From Enterococcus dispar ATCC 51266 (GTDB lineage: Bacteria; Bacillota; Bacilli; Lactobacillales; Enterococcaceae): a stretch of DNA of 64,000 bases. The notes under the pieces are model-generated. The model made no database searches, had not been told where the DNA came from, and worked only from the letters and a program-made list of their open reading frames with translations. Below are positions 52,245 to 62,252 of the stretch, piece after piece; the stretch's first letter is position 1; every line of letters starts with the position of its first letter. The DNA lies in assembly GCF_000406945.1 (NCBI RefSeq), contig NZ_KE136354.1, forward strand, positions 1,874,636-1,938,635, read 5' to 3'. The position numbers were made by a program, and so were the translations under genes.

Positions 52245-54656
52245 TTAATTGGCAACGATATTGACCAATTTATTTGGTACCACAATTACTTTACGGATAG
52301 TTTTACCGGCAAGATGTTCTTGAATTGCACTATCTGCCAGTGCAATTTTTTCTAGTTCGTCTTTTGCAATATCCCGTGCAACTTGCGCTTTACTACGCAC
52401 TTTACCGTTGACTTGGAAGACCACTTCGATTTCATCTTCTACCAATTGAGCTTCATCATAGGTTGGCCAAGCCACATAAGAAATACCATTTTCATTGCCT
52501 AATACGGCCCACAGCTCTTCACCAATATGTGGCGCAATCGGTGCTAACAATTGCACAAAGCCCTCAACATATTCGTAAGGCAAAGCATCCGCTTTATATG
52601 CTTCATTAATGAAAACCATTAATTGAGAAATAGCAGTATTAAAATGCATATGTTCATAGTCTTCTGTGACTTTTTTAACGGTTTGATGATAAACTTTTGT
52701 TAATTTACCATCGTTAATCGTCGTAATGCGATCACGCATTTTACCATCTTCATCCACGATTAAACGCCATACCCGTTCTAAAAATTTGCGACTACCTTCT
52801 AAACCATTTTCACTCCACGCAATCGAAGCATCTAATGGTCCCATAAACATCTCATACATCCGCAATGTATCGGCACCATATTTTTCTACGACATCATCTG
52901 GATTGACCACATTTCCACGGGATTTCGACATTTTTTCATTATTACCGCCAAGAATCATCCCTTGGTTAAATAATTTTTGGTAAGGTTCTTTAGTTGGAAC
53001 AACGCCGATATCGTATAAGAATTTGTGCCAGAAGCGCGCATATAACAAATGTAAAACCGCATGTTCTGCCCCACCGATGTAAATGTCCACCGGTAACCAG
53101 CGTTCCAATTTATCGTAATCGGCTAAAGCTGTTTTATTGTGAGGATCAATATAGCGCAAGTGATACCAAGAACTACCGGCCCATTGTGGCATCGTGTTGG
53201 TTTCACGACGTCCTTTTTTGCCCGTCTCTTCATCAACGACATTAATCCACTCTTCAATATTGGCTAAAGGTGATTCTCCGGTTCCGCTTGGTTTAATATT
53301 TTCTGTTACAGGTAATCGTAATGGTAATTCTTCTACTGGAACAGTTGTCGTCGTACCATCTTCCCAATGAATAATTGGAATTGGTTCACCCCAATAACGT
53401 TGACGAGAAAATAACCAGTCGCGTAAACGATAGCTGACTTCTTTTTTCCCTACACCGTTTTCTTCTAACCAAGCATTCATTTTTTCAATGGCTTCTTCTT
53501 TGTTTAAACCATCTAAAAAATCAGAGTTAATGTGTTGACCGTCACCAGTATAAGCTTCTTTGGTTACGTCGCCACCGGCTAAAACAGGGACGATAGCCAA
53601 ATCAAATGTTTTGGCAAATTCATAGTCCCGTTCGTCGTGGGCAGGAACGGCCATAATTGCCCCAGTCCCATAGGTTGAAAGCACATAATCGGCAATCCAA
53701 ATCGGAATTTCTTTGCCATTGACTGGATTAATTGCATAGGCCCCTGTGAAGACACCAGTCTTTTCTTTTGCCAAATCTGTCCGGGCTAATTCTGATTTTT
53801 TTGCTGCTTGGGCAATATAAGCTGCTACGGCTTCCTTTTGTTCCGGCGTAGTAATTTTTTCCACTAAATCAAGTTCGGGTGCCAAAACAGCATACGTTGC
53901 ACCAAATAAAGTATCTGGTCTGGTAGTGAAAACAGTGAAATCTTCAGACGTATTGGCAACTTTAAACGTAACATTTGCCCCCACAGAACGCCCAATCCAG
54001 TTGCGTTGCATTTCTTTGATACTTTCTGGCCAGTCAACTAAATCAAGATCATCTAACAGACGATCGGCATAAGCGGTAATTTTTAGCATCCATTGGCGCA
54101 TTGGACGTCTCACAACATCGTAGCCGCCGCGCTCACTCTTACCATCAATGACTTCTTCATTGGAAATAACCGTACCTAATTCAGGTACCCAGTTAACGGC
54201 AACTTCGGCTTCATAAGCCAAGCCTTTTTCATATAATTTAGTAAAAATCCATTGGGTCCATTTGTAGTATTCGGGATCAGTCGTATTGATTTCACGATTC
54301 CAGTCATAACTAAATCCTAATGAATTGATTTGACGTTTGAAGGTTTCTATATTTTTCTTGGTAAATTCAGCTGGGTCATTGCCTGTATCTAAAGCATATT
54401 GCTCTGCTGGCAGACCAAATGCATCCCACCCCATTGGATGTAATACGCTATAACCTTGGGCCCGTTTCATCCGCGATAAAATATCAGTTGCGGTATAGCC
54501 TTCTGGATGTCCTACGTGTAACCCTTGTCCAGAGGGGTAAGGAAACATGTCTAAGGCATAAAACTTAGGTTGATCTGTTTTGTCATGGGTATTAAACGTA
54601 TTATGTTTTGCCCAATACTTTTGCCATTTTTTTTCAATTTGCTTATGATCGTACAC
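52245..54656 (-). CDS. leuS: Leucyl-tRNA synthetase
   Basis: An 803-residue class I synthetase. The HIGH motif is [13 protein letters not shown], the editing domain (about residues 220-420) includes [19 protein letters not shown], the KMSKS motif is [10 protein letters not shown], and the C-terminal domain ([14 protein letters not shown]) is complete. The start codon is GTG with AGGAGG 8 bases upstream. A T-box leader with a CUC specifier lies directly upstream, so expression responds to uncharged tRNA-Leu. Confidence 0.97.
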   Translation of the reverse strand: MYDHKQIEKKWQKYWAKHNTFNTHDKTDQPKFYALDMFPYPSGQGLHVGHPEGYTATDILSRMKRAQGYSVLHPMGWDAFGLPAEQYALDTGNDPAEFTKKNIETFKRQINSLGFSYDWNREINTTDPEYYKWTQWIFTKLYEKGLAYEAEVAVNWVPELGTVISNEEVIDGKSERGGYDVVRRPMRQWMLKITAYADRLLDDLDLVDWPESIKEMQRNWIGRSVGANVTFKVANTSEDFTVFTTRPDTLFGATYAVLAPELDLVEKITTPEQKEAVAAYIAQAAKKSELARTDLAKEKTGVFTGAYAINPVNGKEIPIWIADYVLSTYGTGAIMAVPAHDERDYEFAKTFDLAIVPVLAGGDVTKEAYTGDGQHINSDFLDGLNKEEAIEKMNAWLEENGVGKKEVSYRLRDWLFSRQRYWGEPIPIIHWEDGTTTTVPVEELPLRLPVTENIKPSGTGESPLANIEEWINVVDEETGKKGRRETNTMPQWAGSSWYHLRYIDPHNKTALADYDKLERWLPVDIYIGGAEHAVLHLLYARFWHKFLYDIGVVPTKEPYQKLFNQGMILGGNNEKMSKSRGNVVNPDDVVEKYGADTLRMYEMFMGPLDASIAWSENGLEGSRKFLERVWRLIVDEDGKMRDRITTINDGKLTKVYHQTVKKVTEDYEHMHFNTAISQLMVFINEAYKADALPYEYVEGFVQLLAPIAPHIGEELWAVLGNENGISYVAWPTYDEAQLVEDEIEVVFQVNGKVRSKAQVARDIAKDELEKIALADSAIQEHLAGKTIRKVIVVPNKLVNIVAN

Positions 54657-54700
54657 TGCAAAATCCTCCTAAAAGTGAATTGACTGCTAATCAGTCGTAT

Positions 54701-54945
54701 AAAAAAAGTCCTATAAAAAGCAATGCTTTTTATAGGACGTAATCTACGTGGTACCACCTAATCTTTACTCATCAAAAAAGATGAGCCTCAAACGTTGTAA
54801 CGATCGTCACCGTAACAGCCTACTTTTTTCAACTGTTAACGCTAAAAGGCGAGTTCAAAAGCATTCGTACACATTTCCACCGACCATGTGCTCTCTACAA
54901 CGAAATAATTTTTACTATTCCTTCTCACAGCGTAGTTTTCTACTT
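54701..54945 (-). promoter_or_regulatory. T-box leader of leuS (CUC leucine specifier)
   Basis: On the minus strand the conserved AGGTGGTACCACG (54747-54759) is followed by a terminator hairpin (GTCCTATAAAAAGC/GCTTTTTATAGGAC, then seven T; 54701-54738). Upstream, TGAACTCGCC places a leucine codon CTC at 54851-54853 in the expected specifier loop. Uncharged tRNA-Leu would favour the antiterminator. It begins right after the leuS promoter and fills the gap before the autolysin gene. Confidence 0.95.
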
Positions 54946-54952
54946 GTTAGTT

Positions 54953-54981
54953 ATACTAACAAAGAATATGGCAAAATTCAA
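54953..54981 (-). promoter_or_regulatory. Promoter of leuS
   Basis: TTGAAT and TAGTAT on the minus strand are spaced by 17 bases. The -35 box lies only 4 bases past the autolysin stop, so no separate terminator fits between the two. Confidence 0.55.
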
Positions 54982-54984
54982 ATA

Positions 54985-56787
54985 TTATTTTACTTTCAAT
55001 GTTTGGCCCGGATAAATAAAATTGTTTTGGATTTTGTTTAATTGAATCAATTTATCCATCGTAATGCCAAATTTATTGGCAATGCCCCAAACCGAATCCC
55101 CACTTTGTACTTTATAGGTTTTACTGCTTGAACTAGCAGTATTTTGTGCAGTGGCTGTTTGAGTAGTATTGCCTTTTTTGACGATAACTTTTTGGCCCGG
55201 ATAAATAAAATCATTTTTGATATTGTTCCATTGACGGAACTGATCCATCGAAATTTTGTACTTATTGGCCACTGACCAGACAGAGTCACCACTTTGAATT
55301 GTATAATATTGATTTTGACCACTCACTGTGGCCGGTTTACTTGTATTGGCAGTGTTTGGCTTTGTAGTATTACTTTGCGCTGGTTTACTCGTAGTGGCAC
55401 TTGAACTGCCGTTTCGGACGACTAACCGTTGGCCTGGATAAATAAAATTATTTTTTATCCCATTCCAACTAATTAGCGTGTTCATGCTGATACCATATTT
55501 ATTCGCCACGCCCCAAACTGAATCCCCACTTTGTACCGTATAATAGGTTTTGGCTGCCGTGTTAGTGGCAGGCTTATTGGTACTTGGTTTATTCGTATTT
55601 TGAGAAGGCTTGCTTGGTGTAGCTGTGGAAGTACCACTTGTCCCTTTTTTGACAATTAATCGTTGGCCTGGATAGATGAAATTGTTTTTAATATTATTCC
55701 AACTGACTAAACTACTCATACTAATCCCATACTTATTAGAAATGGCCCAAACAGAATCGCCACTTTTGACAGTGTAATATTGGGTAGCACTGCTGGATGT
55801 ATTGCCGCTTGGCTTATTCGTATTTTGAGAAGGTGTACTTGGCATTGGCTTAGCCGTAGAAGAACCATTCGTTCCTTTTTTCACGATTAATCGTTGGCCT
55901 GGATAGATAAAATTGTTTTTAATATTATTCCAGCTGATTAAATCATTCATGCTAATCCCATATTTATTGGAAATTGCCCAAACAGAATCCCCGCTTTGAA
56001 CCGTGTAATATTGACTAGTGCTAGATGAGCCACCAGAACTGTTATTCGCTGAATTAGTTCCACCATTTGAACTCCCACTTGAAGCACCACCACCAGCATT
56101 GCCACTAGCTGGAGTATCATATCGCGTTAAACCATATGTTTCAATTACACTATTTAAAGCTGAAGCATAATTTGGTGCAGTAGCATAACGTCCAGTCAAC
56201 CAGGCAGTTGCATCGCGATAAGATTTCGTATTGCTCTTCCAAGCACCACGATAATAATATTGTCCTCCAATGTAAACATTGCGAAGTGTGGCTGCATTAT
56301 CAGCAAAAGATTCTTTATAAGAAGGGTAGTCTCGGAATGGTTCTTTCATCGTCACCCATTTACCATTTAGATATTCTAAAGTATTCATGTAAACAGTTTG
56401 ACCATTATAACTGCCTTTAATTCCAAATAAGTTATAGTAAGGTGCTCGTGATAAGCTACTTGTACCCCAACCGCTTTCCACAATCGCTTGTGCAATCATT
56501 ACAGAAGCATATAAGTCATTGGCTGCTGCCACTGGTTGGGCATGGGCTGCCAATTCTGTAATTAGAGCTGTGGAATTACTACGAGTAGCAGTTTGACTTA
56601 AATCTTGTGACACTTGTGCTTGATTGTTATTGGTTGCCTCTGCTGTTACGGGTTTGGCCAAGGGTGCAACTACAGAGCAAGCAGTTAAAGTTGTTCCTAC
56701 GATTGCTGCACTTTTTTTAGCATCGCGGTAAAACTTGATTTGTTTTTCTTCTTTTCGTCGTTCTTTACGAGAAACAAGTTGGGTCAA
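54985..56787 (-). CDS. GH73 peptidoglycan hydrolase with five LysM repeats
   Basis: A 600-residue secreted autolysin, like Enterococcus hirae muramidase-2/AtlA. A basic N-terminus and a membrane-like segment (about residues 25-48) precede the GH73 domain (about 70-225), with [12 protein letters not shown] (catalytic Glu) and [10 protein letters not shown] Gly/Ser linker follows, then five LysM repeats (about 260-600) with SGDSVW and NFIYPGQ. The start is TTG 9 bases after AAGGAGG. LysM binds peptidoglycan GlcNAc. A perfect WalR box is upstream. No terminator follows, so transcripts run into the leuS T-box. Confidence 0.92.
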   Translation of the reverse strand: MTQLVSRKERRKEEKQIKFYRDAKKSAAIVGTTLTACSVVAPLAKPVTAEATNNNQAQVSQDLSQTATRSNSTALITELAAHAQPVAAANDLYASVMIAQAIVESGWGTSSLSRAPYYNLFGIKGSYNGQTVYMNTLEYLNGKWVTMKEPFRDYPSYKESFADNAATLRNVYIGGQYYYRGAWKSNTKSYRDATAWLTGRYATAPNYASALNSVIETYGLTRYDTPASGNAGGGASSGSSNGGTNSANNSSGGSSSTSQYYTVQSGDSVWAISNKYGISMNDLISWNNIKNNFIYPGQRLIVKKGTNGSSTAKPMPSTPSQNTNKPSGNTSSSATQYYTVKSGDSVWAISNKYGISMSSLVSWNNIKNNFIYPGQRLIVKKGTSGTSTATPSKPSQNTNKPSTNKPATNTAAKTYYTVQSGDSVWGVANKYGISMNTLISWNGIKNNFIYPGQRLVVRNGSSSATTSKPAQSNTTKPNTANTSKPATVSGQNQYYTIQSGDSVWSVANKYKISMDQFRQWNNIKNDFIYPGQKVIVKKGNTTQTATAQNTASSSSKTYKVQSGDSVWGIANKFGITMDKLIQLNKIQNNFIYPGQTLKVK

Positions 56788-56824
56788 GTTTGCTCGCCTC
56801 CTTTTTAAACTTTTCTTAATAATA

Positions 56825-56853
56825 AGTATACAGGGTAACGTTTTTTATTAAAA
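56825..56853 (-). promoter_or_regulatory. Promoter of the LysM autolysin gene
   Basis: TTTTAA and TATACT on the minus strand, 17 bases apart, lie about 38 bases before the TTG start. The -35 is weak, consistent with activation from the WalR box upstream. Confidence 0.45.
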
Positions 56854-56878
56854 GTTTAAAATGATTATTTCTACAATT

Positions 56879-56895
56879 TGTTAAACTCCTGTAAC
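56879..56895 (+). promoter_or_regulatory. Perfect WalR box upstream of the LysM autolysin
   Basis: TGTTAA-actcc-TGTAAC matches TGTWAH-N5-TGTWAH at every position. It is about 26 bases upstream of the autolysin -35. The remaining 56896-57140 is very AT-rich and shows no gene; a GGTTATAACC palindrome is at 56946-56955. Confidence 0.6.
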
Positions 56896-57145
56896 ATTAC
56901 CTTTGTTTCGTTATTCTTATTACATGTATTATTGAGTTTATTAAAGGTTATAACCAAATAAAAATCAAAATAATTGTTATTAAAAACTAGTTTAAATATT
57001 GCAAAACGATTACATTAAACCTTTTTTTCAAAATATTTTCATTTTATTTAATAAAAATGTGAAAAAACGGATTTTTCCAAATTTTCTAACGCCATCTTAA
57101 TATACGCAAAAATTTTAGAGAAGCAAAGTAAGGTGCCATTTCTCG

Positions 57146-57154
57146 TGCTATAAT
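57146..57154 (+). promoter_or_regulatory. Extended -10 promoter of the PAP2 gene
   Basis: TGCTATAAT is a perfect extended -10, 48 bases before the ATG at 57202. Confidence 0.6.
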
Positions 57155-57201
57155 AAGCCCATTGTCAACTAATTATTTGAAAGAATCGTAAAGGAGAATT
57201 T

Positions 57202-57852
57202 ATGAAGCATAAACTTTATTACCAATTTGCTGGTAGTTGCGCATTGTTACTTTTTGTTTTTTTAGGCTACGTTGTAAAATTTTATCGCCAATGGCTACAA
57301 GGATTTGATAATTTTATAACGAATATCATTCGCGCTCCTTATCCCAATTGGAACAATTTTTTTATTTGGATTACAAAATTTGCCAACCCTGTAACCGTTG
57401 TAATCTTAGCAGCGGCTTTTTTATTTTTATTGTATCGCGGGAAATATTATGCTGAAGCTCTGTGGTTATTGCTCAATGTAGCCTTGGTGTCTGGGGTAGT
57501 CAATCCCTTAATCAAATTGGTTTTCCAACGTCCTCGTCCGACACTTTTACATTTAGTAAACGAACATAGTTACAGTTTTCCTAGTGGGCATGCCTGTGCC
57601 AGTATGATTTTATATGGTACTCTAATTTTCATCTTGCCAGGACTTATTCAAAATAAAAATATCCGCATCGCTTTACAAATTGCACTTGGAATTTTAATTG
57701 TGCTTATTGGAGCTAGCCGGATTTATGTCGGGGTTCACTTTCCTACTGATATTATCGGCGGGTACAGTTTAGCTTTAGGATGGTTGTGTTTAACTTATCC
57801 TTATTTTAGTAAAAAACGCTTTGTCTGGCGTTTTAAAAATCAACAGAAATAA
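57202..57852 (+). CDS. PAP2 family membrane phosphatase
   Basis: A 216-residue membrane protein with about six helices. The three PAP2 phosphatase motifs are in order: KLVFQRPRP, YSFPSGHA and SRIYVGVHFPTDI. The family dephosphorylates lipid phosphates such as undecaprenyl pyrophosphate or phosphatidylglycerophosphate. AAAGGAG precedes the ATG. The ytqA gene starts 14 bases after the stop. Confidence 0.92.
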   Translation: MKHKLYYQFAGSCALLLFVFLGYVVKFYRQWLQGFDNFITNIIRAPYPNWNNFFIWITKFANPVTVVILAAAFLFLLYRGKYYAEALWLLLNVALVSGVVNPLIKLVFQRPRPTLLHLVNEHSYSFPSGHACASMILYGTLIFILPGLIQNKNIRIALQIALGILIVLIGASRIYVGVHFPTDIIGGYSLALGWLCLTYPYFSKKRFVWRFKNQQK

Positions 57853-57865
57853 CGAGGTGACAAAA

Positions 57866-58831
57866 ATGACTTTTTTATATAGTGAAGACGCCAATAAACG
57901 TTACCATTCCTGGAATTATGCTTTACGCCAACAGTTTGGCGGAAAAATTTTTAAAGTACCAGTAGATGGTGGCTTTGATTGCCCGAACCGCGATGGTACC
58001 GTCGCACGCGGTGGTTGTACTTTTTGTAGTGTTTCTGGCTCAGGTGATATGATTGTAGCGCCGGAAGATCCATTACCTGTTCAATTTCATAAAGAAATTG
58101 ATATGATGCATCAAAAATGGCCCCATGTCGATCAATATATTGTCTATTTTCAAAACTTTACCAATACCCATGCACCTTTAGCCGTGATTAAAGAACGATT
58201 TGAGCAAGTGATCAATTTACCAGGTGTGGTGGGCCTATCCGTAGGGACCAGACCAGACTGCTTACCTGAGGATGTCGTCGAGTATTTGGCGGAATTAAAT
58301 GAGCGTCTATACTTGTGGGTGGAACTAGGCTTACAAACTACCTATGAAAAAACCAGTAAAATTATTAACCGTGCGCATGACTACCCGACTTATGTTGACG
58401 CTGTTGCCCGTTTGCGCAAGCATGATATTCGGGTTTGTACCCATCTAATTAATGGTTTACCTGAGGAAACACCGGAAATGATGGTAGAAAATGTGCGACG
58501 GACTTTAATGGACAGCGATATTCAAGGGATCAAATTACATTTATTGCATTTAATGCGTAACACCCGTATGTTGCGTGACTATCATGAAGGTCGTCTGCAA
58601 CTGATGAGTCGCCAAAGCTATGTCAATGTCATCTGTGACCAGTTGGAATTAATTCCACCAGAAGTCATTATTCATCGTTTAACCGGCGATGCACCGTGGG
58701 ATTCTCTGGTTGGGCCGATGTGGAGTCTAAAAAAATGGGAAGTTTTAAATGCCATTGATGATGAAATGAAACGACGTGATACTTATCAAGGAAGCAAAAA
58801 CATCTTGTTGGAGGCAGGAATTCATGCTTAA
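57866..58831 (+). CDS. ytqA: Radical SAM protein YtqA (TIGR01212 family; MnmL candidate)
   Basis: A 321-residue radical SAM enzyme. The cluster-binding Cys are in CPNRDGTVARGGCTFC (CxxxxxxxxxxCxxC spacing), followed by GLQTTYEKTSK, CTHLINGLPEET and LHLLHLMRNT. Recent work links this family and YtqB to conversion of cmnm5s2U to mnm5s2U in tRNA of Gram-positive bacteria. The start at 57866 has GAGGTG 6 bases upstream. Its 3' end overlaps ytqB by 8 bases, fitting a shared pathway. Confidence 0.88.
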   Translation: MTFLYSEDANKRYHSWNYALRQQFGGKIFKVPVDGGFDCPNRDGTVARGGCTFCSVSGSGDMIVAPEDPLPVQFHKEIDMMHQKWPHVDQYIVYFQNFTNTHAPLAVIKERFEQVINLPGVVGLSVGTRPDCLPEDVVEYLAELNERLYLWVELGLQTTYEKTSKIINRAHDYPTYVDAVARLRKHDIRVCTHLINGLPEETPEMMVENVRRTLMDSDIQGIKLHLLHLMRNTRMLRDYHEGRLQLMSRQSYVNVICDQLELIPPEVIIHRLTGDAPWDSLVGPMWSLKKWEVLNAIDDEMKRRDTYQGSKNILLEAGIHA

Positions 58832-59384
58832 AACGGCAATGCGTTACAGTCACGAACTTCTAAGTGAAGTGGTGAGAACTGGTGACCATGTGGTAGATGC
58901 CACGATGGGAAACGGACATGATACGCTTTTTTTGGCACAGTTGGTAGGACCAAGTGGTACGGTGGATGCTTTTGATATTCAAGAAGCTGCTATTTTGGCA
59001 ACTCAAGAAAAATTAGCGGATTTTGCCGATAGCCAAGCGGTGCACCTACATTTAGATGGCCATGAAAATGTAGTACAATACTTAAATGAAGAAAAAATTA
59101 AAGCTGCTGTTTTTAATCTCGGTTATTTACCTAAAAGTGATAAACAAATCATCACACGACCACAGACAACAAAAAAGGCACTCGATGCCCTCTTGATTCG
59201 TTTAGTACCTAAAGGGCGAATCGTAATTGTCTGCTATTATGGTCATCCCGGAGGGCAAGCAGAACTCGATACAGTGCAAACTTATTGTCGTCAATTGCCA
59301 CAAGCACAGTACAATGTTTTAACCTATCAGTTTATCAATCAAAAAAATCAGCCGCCACTTTTATTTTGTATCGAAGCAAAATGA
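58824..59384 (+). CDS. mnmM: SAM-dependent methyltransferase YtqB (MnmM, tRNA nm5s2U)
   Basis: A 186-residue methyltransferase. The SAM loop is VVDATMGNGHDTLFLA, followed by VDAFDIQ, FNLGYLPKSDK and YYGHPGG. The family (YtqB/MnmM) methylates nm5s2U34 to mnm5s2U in tRNA. The start at 58824 has GGAGG 9 bases upstream. It overlaps the radical SAM gene by 8 bases. The assignment rests on strong family resemblance; older labels call it an rRNA methyltransferase. Confidence 0.87.
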   Translation: MLKTAMRYSHELLSEVVRTGDHVVDATMGNGHDTLFLAQLVGPSGTVDAFDIQEAAILATQEKLADFADSQAVHLHLDGHENVVQYLNEEKIKAAVFNLGYLPKSDKQIITRPQTTKKALDALLIRLVPKGRIVIVCYYGHPGGQAELDTVQTYCRQLPQAQYNVLTYQFINQKNQPPLLFCIEAK

Positions 59385-59444
59385 ACGCAAACAAAAAATA
59401 TTCATCGTAAAAGTTAGCGCTGACCAAAAATAGCAATTTATGGT

Positions 59445-59509
59445 AAAAAAACACACTGTCTAGTAAGGCTCTCACGAGAGAATAAACTTACTCAAACAGT
59501 GTGTTTTTT
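59445..59509. terminator. Strong bidirectional terminator between ytqB and the esterase gene
   Basis: AAAAAACACACTGT and ACAGTGTGTTTTTT form a perfect stem, extended by GTAAG/CTTAC and CTCTC/GAGAG. T runs on both strands. Confidence 0.9.
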
Positions 59510-59567
59510 CGTTAAAATAGTTCATACAAATGATACTTTTAGCCAAGCAATATCTGCTTTTTATTGA

Positions 59568-60338
59568 TTAAATTTCTACTGGTAACCAATCCAAAACTTT
59601 TTGAATCCATTTATCCCAAAAATCCCAAGTGTGAGCTCCTGGTCCTTCTTCATAAGTAACTGTAAAACCAGCGGCTTGGGCCTTTTCGACAAAATATTGA
59701 TTGCTCGTGTATAAAAAATCTTCCGTACCACAGCACACAAATAACTTAGGTGCTACTTCTGGTGCTAAAGTTGTCAAAAGATGAATGGGGTCATTTTCAG
59801 AGCCCTGCATTTTTTCTACTGGACCAAAAACACCTTCCCAATATTGCTGACTACCAGACTGCAATAAAACTTCTGGATCACTTGCTAAAGCCAACGCTCC
59901 TGAAAGGCTCGCAACAGCCGCAAACTTATCCGGACAGCGTAACCCTAACTTTATTGCGCCATAGCCCCCCATTGAAAGACCAGCAGCAAATGTTTTTTCG
60001 CGCTTTTTCGTAAGTTGGGGGAACAATTCTTGTAAAATAGCCGGTAGTTCTTCAGCAATAAAAGTCCAGTAGTTCATACCATAAGAGGTATCGGTATAAA
60101 AGCCCAATTCCGTGGTAGGCATAATAACAGCAATTTCACTTTCCCGCACATAGCGCTCAATACTGCTGCGCCGCATCCATGCGGTCTCATTGCCTCCCAT
60201 ACCATGTAAAAGATATAAAACAGGGACATCGTCTTTTTTATTGCGAACCAAGCGTTCACTACTTTGGGGTAAAATTACATTCAATCCCACATCCAAATTT
60301 AAAACACTAGAGTAAATATTTGCTTGTATAAATGCCAC
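59568..60338 (-). CDS. Alpha/beta-hydrolase esterase (EstA/tributyrin esterase-like)
   Basis: A 256-residue cytoplasmic esterase. The oxyanion region is YLLHGMGGNE, the nucleophile motif AAGLSMGGYGAIKLG, the acid residue in CCGTEDFLY and the catalytic His in GAHTWDFW. It belongs to the esterase D/S-formylglutathione hydrolase-like group seen as EstA in lactococci. The start is taken as GTG 60338, 6 bases after GGGGTGG; an upstream ATG at 60368 lacks a site. It follows the MFS gene by 136 bases. Confidence 0.88.
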   Translation of the reverse strand: MAFIQANIYSSVLNLDVGLNVILPQSSERLVRNKKDDVPVLYLLHGMGGNETAWMRRSSIERYVRESEIAVIMPTTELGFYTDTSYGMNYWTFIAEELPAILQELFPQLTKKREKTFAAGLSMGGYGAIKLGLRCPDKFAAVASLSGALALASDPEVLLQSGSQQYWEGVFGPVEKMQGSENDPIHLLTTLAPEVAPKLFVCCGTEDFLYTSNQYFVEKAQAAGFTVTYEEGPGAHTWDFWDKWIQKVLDWLPVEI

Positions 60339-60474
60339 TTTATACCACCCCGATTTTCTTAATTTCACGTTTTCCCAACTAACTTTACTTTTTAGTAAGC
60401 TGTAATTTCAAATATCCAGTTAAAAAATATTTTTAACCTGTAAAAATTAGTACGTCTAGAAAAGCGCTTTTCTT

Positions 60475-61938
60475 CTACATTGTATCAGAATTTTTCAAAA
60501 ATAGGGTCAAAACAAAAGCTGCAATAATTAAAATCGCACCTGCCAAATAGACACCATGCAAACCAGCAAAAAGTACCTCACGTAACGTTTCCCGTAACTG
60601 CGGTGCCAGTAATTTGGCTGTCTGGGGATTTACCAATTGATTCATCACATCATTTTTATTGGCCACGGTGATATTTTGTAATTGAGCAGCTGTTATACTA
60701 TTTAATAGAATTCCAAAAACTGAGACCATAATCGTTTGACCAATCGTCCGTGCCAAAGTATTAAAAGAAGTTGCCACCCCCATTTGTTCAGCCGGTACAC
60801 TACTTTGCGCACTTACCGTACAAGTGACTGTCACAGCACCCAAACCAATTCCCAAAATCGTTGCGATAACAAAAAACCAAAGCCAGTTGGTATGTTGTGG
60901 TACAAAAACTAAACATAAAGCTCCAAAAAGTGTCAGCATTAATCCCCGAAGTAACACTCTTTTAACCGTGATTTCAGCTAGCCAGCGGCCAGCCAAAAAA
61001 GAACCCGCTAACCACAATAAAGATAATGGCGCCAAAACAAGGCCGCCAATTCCAGCAGAAAGTCCCAATACTCCTTGCATCCACATCGGAATGTAAACAT
61101 CTATCCCAATTAAAAAGCCACTGGCAAGTGCTGCTACCAGATTCACCACTACAAATAAAGGTTGTGTAAACAAATGTAATGAAATCACAGGATCCTCTGC
61201 TCTTTTTTCCGCATAGACAAACAAAATCCCCGCTAGCACCGCTACAAAAGTTAAAACAAGCACCTTAGTAGATACTCCTTCATCCCCTAAAAATTGAAAA
61301 GCTAATAAAAGAGCCAACAAAAGTCCCATCAAAGAAAAACTACCAAAAATATCCATCTTTTTGGGTTGCTGATTTACTTTTTCTTCAACCAAATAAAGCC
61401 AAATTAAAAGAATCAAAATAATACCAATCGGTACATTAATAAAGAAAATCCAATGCCAGCCAATTGTATCGACAATGACACCGCCAGCAAGAGGTCCTAC
61501 TACCGATGCAATTCCCCAAGCTGTACTATTTAAACCAAGTACTTTGGCACGTTTTTCTTTATCGTATAAATCACCAATAATCGTTAAGGCAACGGGCATC
61601 ATTGCACCAGCCCCCATGCCTTGAATCGCTCGAGAAATAATCAAAGTCAGCATAGTATTAGATAGACCACAAAGCGCCGACCCAATTATAAAAAGAATCG
61701 TTCCCAAAATAAAAATTGGTTTACGGCCGATTTTATCCGCCATTTTGCCGTAAATAGGCGTTAACATGGCATTGGTTAATAAATAGATTGAAAAGACCCA
61801 GTTCATGATTTCAATCCCATGCAAAGACCCAACAATCGTCGGCATAGCGGTTGTCACAATCGTACCTTCTACCGCCGTCATGAAAGTGGCGACAAAAACA
61901 GCAACCGTCACCAGCGTTACATTTGTTTGTTTTTTCAT
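60475..61938 (-). CDS. MFS drug:H+ antiporter, 14-helix DHA2 family
   Basis: A 487-residue transporter with about 14 membrane segments. Motif A (YGKMADKIGRKP) is after helix 2, motif C (GIASVVGPLAGGVI) in helix 5, and an N-terminal FMTAVEGTIVTTAMP is typical of the EmrB/QacA group. It likely exports drugs or toxic compounds, although natural substrates are unknown. TAAGGAGG precedes the ATG. Confidence 0.9.
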   Translation of the reverse strand: MKKQTNVTLVTVAVFVATFMTAVEGTIVTTAMPTIVGSLHGIEIMNWVFSIYLLTNAMLTPIYGKMADKIGRKPIFILGTILFIIGSALCGLSNTMLTLIISRAIQGMGAGAMMPVALTIIGDLYDKEKRAKVLGLNSTAWGIASVVGPLAGGVIVDTIGWHWIFFINVPIGIILILLIWLYLVEEKVNQQPKKMDIFGSFSLMGLLLALLLAFQFLGDEGVSTKVLVLTFVAVLAGILFVYAEKRAEDPVISLHLFTQPLFVVVNLVAALASGFLIGIDVYIPMWMQGVLGLSAGIGGLVLAPLSLLWLAGSFLAGRWLAEITVKRVLLRGLMLTLFGALCLVFVPQHTNWLWFFVIATILGIGLGAVTVTCTVSAQSSVPAEQMGVATSFNTLARTIGQTIMVSVFGILLNSITAAQLQNITVANKNDVMNQLVNPQTAKLLAPQLRETLREVLFAGLHGVYLAGAILIIAAFVLTLFLKNSDTM

Positions 61939-62252
61939 TTTTAACCTCCTTAATCCAACTTCAAAAAATAAAATTATAATATACCTTTACCAAATTTAAA
62001 CGCCATAAAATCGTGAAGAATAGGTGTAACGTGCACTAACCAAACAATTGCTTGATTAATTGTCACTTCAATTTTCAAATTTACAATCTACAATGAATGG
62101 TAAAATAATAATCACGCTCTAGCCAACTACACTATTTCATAAAAAATGATACAAACTATTTTAGCTAAAAATAATCGTTTCATTTAGCCTTTATCCAAAG
62201 AAAAGCCGCTATCACATAAGCAATAGCGGCAAGAATTAACAAATAAGCGATA
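61939..62252. other. Intergenic region between the MFS gene and metK
   Basis: A perfect -10 (TATAAT, minus strand, 61974-61979) with weak TTTAAA at -35 lies about 35 bases before the MFS start. The middle part is AT-rich with no open gene or strong repeat. The metK terminator ends the region. Confidence 0.55.
62198..62231 (-). terminator. Terminator of metK
   Basis: GCCGCTAT and ATAGCGGC arms with a 10-base loop, followed on the minus strand by TTTTCTTTGG. Confidence 0.85.

Noticed and set aside
55000..56050. Regularly spaced near-identical DNA blocks that could suggest a CRISPR array or minisatellite
   Set aside because: They are the coding repeats of five LysM domains in one open frame, spaced by Ser/Thr/Asn-rich linkers.
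60459..60472. GAAAAGCGCTTTTC as a cre site
   Set aside because: Only the core fits; outer positions mismatch, and it sits at the 3' end of the MFS gene, although it is also upstream of the esterase.
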